NCBI GenBank assembly: GCA_964404985.1 | Contig: CAYOMD010000001.1 | Location: 124,001-188,000 of the forward strand | DNA: 64,000 bases | Origin: Hankyongella sp964404985 | GTDB taxonomy: Bacteria; Pseudomonadota; Alphaproteobacteria; Sphingomonadales; Sphingomonadaceae | Reading direction: 5' to 3' | Shown here: positions 60,990-64,000 of the stretch, piece after piece | Layout: each line of letters starts with the position of its first letter | Position numbering within the stretch: position 1 is the stretch's first letter | The notes under the pieces: model-generated | Databases searched by the model: none | Told to the model about the DNA's origin: nothing | Seen by the model: the letters and a program-made list of their open reading frames with translations, nothing else | Translations under genes and position numbers: made by a program

Positions 60990-62155
60990 CGGGTTAGCCC
61001 GGCATCGAGGTCTGCAATCAGATCGGCCGGGTCTTCCAGGCCGACGTGGAGGCGAAGCAGTGGCCCGTGTGCGTCTGCTGCTGGCTCAGCAGTGCGGATA
61101 CCGTCCAAGCGTACCGGCAGGATGAGGCTCTCGTAGCCACCCCAGGAAAAGCCCATCCGGAACAGCCTCAAGTTGTCGACCAGTGCTGCAAGGTCAGCGC
61201 GCACGCCGCGCTTGAGTTCCATCGCGAACAGCCCGGAGGCACCTGTGAAGTCCCGCTGCCACAGCCCATGCCCGGGATCGCCCGGCAGCGCCGGGTGGAG
61301 CACGCGCGCGACCTCCGGATGATTGCCCAGCCACTGTGCAACCGCCAGGCCGTTGGTGTGGTGGCGGGCGAGCCGGACATCCAGCGTGCGCAGGCCGCGG
61401 AGGGCGAGCATGGCATCGTCGGGTGCTGCGCAGAAGCCGAAATTATGGACGCTGGCCGCGAAATCTCGCCACAGCGCGGGCGTGACGGTGACAGCCCCAA
61501 GCAGGGCATCGGAGTGGCCGACCACATATTTGGTCAGCGCCTGGATCATCACATCGACACCGTGCGGCAGCGCCTGAAAATACAGCGAGGTCGCCCAGGT
61601 ATTGTCCATCAGCACGAGCGCTCCGGCCTTGTGTGCCGTGTCCGCCAGCGCCGGGATATCCTGCACCTCGAACGTCAGGGAGCCCGGACTCTCCGTGAAT
61701 ACCGCCCGGGTGTTGGGGCGCAACAGCGGGGCAATATCGGCGGCGGGCGCATAGTAGGTCGTCTCGATGCCAAGCGCCTTCAGGCGTCGGTCGCAGAGCG
61801 TGCGTGTCGGCTCGTATACGCTGTCGACCATCAGCAGATGGTCCCCGCTTTTTAGCACGGCAAGCAAGGCGCCGGTGACCGCTGCCAGCCCGGAGGGGAA
61901 CAGCTTGGTGCCGCCCGCACCCGGCTCCATGCCTGTCAGCGCCTCTTCCAGTGCCCACTGGGTAGGGGTACCGCGCCGGCCGTAATAGAGGCCGGATGAC
62001 GGATCGCGCACCCGCGCGTCCATCTCCGCCAGCGTCTCGAAAATGCAGGTGGAGGCGTGATAAACTGGCGGGTTGACGACACCGTGGGTCCACTCGGGCC
62101 GGCGTCCGGCGTGGACCAGTCGGGTCGCGGGGGCAAGGTTCTCGTCGTCACTCAT
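60968..62155 (-). CDS. metC: Cystathionine beta-lyase
   Basis: 395 residues. Cys/Met-metabolism fold: YYGRRGTPTQWALEEAL, SGLAAVTGAL, and PLP Lys in QALTKYVVGHSDALLGAV. Closest in pattern to MetC (FSWGGYESLILP near the C-terminus is typical), which cleaves cystathionine to homocysteine, pyruvate and ammonia. 18 bases after sseA, in the same direction. Confidence 0.92.
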   Translation of the reverse strand: MSDDENLAPATRLVHAGRRPEWTHGVVNPPVYHASTCIFETLAEMDARVRDPSSGLYYGRRGTPTQWALEEALTGMEPGAGGTKLFPSGLAAVTGALLAVLKSGDHLLMVDSVYEPTRTLCDRRLKALGIETTYYAPAADIAPLLRPNTRAVFTESPGSLTFEVQDIPALADTAHKAGALVLMDNTWATSLYFQALPHGVDVMIQALTKYVVGHSDALLGAVTVTPALWRDFAASVHNFGFCAAPDDAMLALRGLRTLDVRLARHHTNGLAVAQWLGNHPEVARVLHPALPGDPGHGLWQRDFTGASGLFAMELKRGVRADLAALVDNLRLFRMGFSWGGYESLILPVRLDGIRTAEPAADAHGPLLRLHVGLEDPADLIADLDAGLTRYATAVG

Positions 62156-62173
62156 CCGTGCGGTATCGGGGGT

Positions 62174-63016
62174 TCAGGCGCCGATGGCAACCGGCGTGTC
62201 AGGGTGGGCACCCCACTCGGTCCAGGCACCATCATAGAGCGCTATGGGGTGCCCGAGAAGGTGCGCAGCGAACACCAGGGTCGCGGCCGTCACCCCTGAG
62301 CCGCAGGTTGCAACCATGGGCTTGGCGGGATCGACGCCGATGGCTGCAAAAGCCGCGGCAAGGCCCGCCGTGTCCTTGTACGTGCCATCCGGGTTGAACA
62401 GGTCCGTGTACGGCAGGTTCAGGCTGCCGGGGATGTGCCCGGCGCGCACGCCCGGCCGCGCCTCCGGCACTTCGGCACGGAAACGCGGGCCACCACGCGC
62501 ATCGACCACCTGCTCGGTGCGGCTGGACAGATTGGTGCGCATAGCATCGAGCCCGCGCACGCCTGTACCATCGAGAGTCAGGGCAGGGGCGGGGATCGTC
62601 TGCGTGCGAGCTGCCCCGGACTCCAGCGTCCGCCCTTCGGCACGCCACTTGCCGAGACCACCATCAAGAACGGCAACATGCGGAAAGCCAAAGCGGGTTA
62701 GCATCCACCAGCCGCGTGCGGCGGATCGCACCTCTGAATCGTCGTAAAGGACCACGCGGTGTTCGGGGGAGACCCCGGCCCGCGCGCACCAGGCGGCGAG
62801 CACAGAAGCCGCGGGCAGCATGTGCGGCAAGCCGGATGCCGTGTCGGCGACGACATCGAGGTCGAGGAACACCGCACCGGGGATGTGTGCCGCGTCATAA
62901 TCGGCGTGCCCGTCGCGCCCGCTGGCCGGCAGGTGCCAACTGCAGTCAATCACACGAACTTCGCCAAGGTTATCTGCGAGCCAGCCGGTGGAGACGAGGG
63001 ATGGGATTGTAATCAT
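62174..63016 (-). CDS. sseA: 3-mercaptopyruvate sulfurtransferase
   Basis: 280 residues with two rhodanese domains. The active-site loop is CGSGVTAA, whose GS-GVT form distinguishes mercaptopyruvate sulfurtransferase from thiosulfate sulfurtransferase (CRxGxR/T). VIDCSWHLP and DGGLGKWRAEGR are other family marks. It transfers sulfur from 3-mercaptopyruvate to cyanide or thiols. It overlaps no gene but lies 2 bases before the DUF885 gene's stop. Confidence 0.93.
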   Translation of the reverse strand: MITIPSLVSTGWLADNLGEVRVIDCSWHLPASGRDGHADYDAAHIPGAVFLDLDVVADTASGLPHMLPAASVLAAWCARAGVSPEHRVVLYDDSEVRSAARGWWMLTRFGFPHVAVLDGGLGKWRAEGRTLESGAARTQTIPAPALTLDGTGVRGLDAMRTNLSSRTEQVVDARGGPRFRAEVPEARPGVRAGHIPGSLNLPYTDLFNPDGTYKDTAGLAAAFAAIGVDPAKPMVATCGSGVTAATLVFAAHLLGHPIALYDGAWTEWGAHPDTPVAIGA

Positions 63017-63018
63017 AC

Positions 63019-64000
63019 CTAACTACGGGCCTTTTCCGCCTCGATCCAGGCGTTGATGTGGGTCTCCAGTACCGAGAGCGGGACTGCCCCGTTCTCCAGC
63101 ACGCTGTCATGGAAGCGGCGGATATCGAACTTCGGCCCGAGCGCCGTCTCGGCGCGGCTGCGCAGCTCGCGGATCTTCAGTTCACCGACCTTGTAGGCAA
63201 GCGCCTGGCCCGGCCAGGTGATGTAGCGGTCGACTTCGGCCGTGATGTTATGCAGGGAAAGCGAGGTGTTTTCCGCCATGAAGTCAATGGCCTGCTGGCG
63301 ACTCCAGCCCATGGAATGGATGCCGGTGTCGACAACCAGCCGGCAGGCGCGCCACATCTCGTAGGAGAGACGACCGAAATCCTGCGCCGGGGTCTCGTAG
63401 TAGCCCATATCGATGCCGAGCCGCTCGGAATACAGGCCCCAGCCCTCGACGAAGGCGGTAAAGAAGGCAGCGTGGCGGCGGAACAGCGGCAGATCAAGCT
63501 CCTGCTGCAGCGCAATCTGGTGGTGGTGGCCAGGCACCGCCTCGTGAATGGTGAGCGCGACCAGTTCATAGAGCGGGCGCTGGTCGAGCTTCGAGGTGTT
63601 GATGCGATAGACACCGGCGCGACCAGTATCTGCCGAGCCAGGCTCGTAGTAAGCGGTCGTGGTGCCCTCGGCGATGTCGCTTGGCACTGGCTTCACCGTG
63701 TAGGGCAGGCGTGGCAGGCGCCCGAACAGCTTGGGCATTTCGCCATCGATGCGCTTGGCGAGGGCGGCAGTGTACGCCACGAGTTCGTCTGGCGACTTTG
63801 CGTAGAATTGTGGGTCGGTCCGCAGGAACTGTACATAGGCCTTGCGGTCACCCTTGAAGCCGGACTTGGCAACCACGGAGTCCATTTCCGCACGGATCCG
63901 CGCCACCTCGCGCTGGCCGAGCGCATGGATCTGCGCCGGTGTCATGTCGGTCGTGGTGAACAGGCGTGCGCGGTAAGCGTAATAGGCCTGCCCGTCCTTC
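63019..64000 (-). CDS. DUF885 metallopeptidase-like protein (partial)
   Basis: About 327 C-terminal residues; the N-terminus lies beyond the right edge, and translation runs in frame to base 64000 (KDGQAYYAYRARLFTTTD precedes MTPAQ). The zinc motif IHEAVPGHHHQ (HExxxGH variant) and FVEGWGLYSERLG match DUF885 enzymes, which resemble M32/thermolysin-type peptidases. These are usually exported; the signal peptide would be in the missing part. Confidence 0.9.
   Translation of the reverse strand, partial: KDGQAYYAYRARLFTTTDMTPAQIHALGQREVARIRAEMDSVVAKSGFKGDRKAYVQFLRTDPQFYAKSPDELVAYTAALAKRIDGEMPKLFGRLPRLPYTVKPVPSDIAEGTTTAYYEPGSADTGRAGVYRINTSKLDQRPLYELVALTIHEAVPGHHHQIALQQELDLPLFRRHAAFFTAFVEGWGLYSERLGIDMGYYETPAQDFGRLSYEMWRACRLVVDTGIHSMGWSRQQAIDFMAENTSLSLHNITAEVDRYITWPGQALAYKVGELKIRELRSRAETALGPKFDIRRFHDSVLENGAVPLSVLETHINAWIEAEKARS

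Overview
The window is GC-rich and densely packed, and reads as the chromosome of an alphaproteobacterium. Supporting markers are a DivL-type pseudokinase with Tyr in the H-box, AddA/AddB recombination genes, the block rpoZ-rel-pyrE-pdxJ-acpS, and the order ahcY-divL-tsaE-amgK-murU-addB-addA-trxA. Two PEP-CTERM exported proteins imply an exosortase elsewhere in the genome. Sphingomonadales or a near relative is my best guess, but this is inference from gene order and not a phylogeny.

Layout. 1-5895 (minus): a five-gene operon of a small secreted CxxC protein, a membrane GT87-like/GT2 fusion, a VTT-domain flavoprotein disulfide reductase and two small glycosyltransferases of the rSAM/selenodomain-associated type. 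6007-14239: a decayed tandem duplication of a cobC-cobS-cobT...msrB segment. Copy 2 is intact. Copy 1 retains cobC, a fused cobS'/cobT' scar and a broken msrB; it encloses tRNA-Lys and an ECF sigma / Ser-Thr kinase / PEP-CTERM module. 14240-19727 (minus): ychF, acpS, pdxJ, pyrE, rel and rpoZ. 20029-22228: a lower-GC three-gene cassette of an unrecognised barrel-like protein with a Cys/His cluster, an Xre/MbcA-ParS-type antitoxin and a RES-domain toxin, with start codons 2 bases after the preceding stops. 22487-24894: MOSC protein, CitE-like lyase, apt and a MAPEG protein.

24938-32055 is an island-like segment. It opens with tRNA-Ser(GGA) and a truncated tyrosine integrase, then carries a cupin protein, a CocE/NonD lipoprotein hydrolase, a membrane AraC-type regulator, a TetR regulator and an orphan DUF3883-like nuclease candidate. 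Matching palindromic operators before the cupin gene and before tetR suggest a small TetR regulon. 32056-40334 holds a CCA-adding enzyme and a DUF1285 gene divergent from a MoxR/DUF58/BatA-DUF4159/VWA-like cluster. 40415-52412 (minus): GNAT protein, thioredoxin, AddAB, the AmgK-MurU peptidoglycan-recycling pair, TsaE and the DivL-like protein.

52491-63016 is rich in sulfur metabolism: ahcY with an 18-bp operator-like palindrome, two Cys/Met-metabolism PLP enzymes, a TIGR02186/TauE exporter pair and a mercaptopyruvate sulfurtransferase. A secreted methyltransferase, a PEP-CTERM beta-propeller protein and a patatin are interspersed. A DUF885 metallopeptidase-like gene runs off the right edge.

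The most unusual items are the barrel/Xre/RES cassette, the duplication with its 296-bp identical conversion tract, 9-bp microhomology scar and 23-nt transplanted patch, the shared TetR operators, and the Tyr-for-His DivL.
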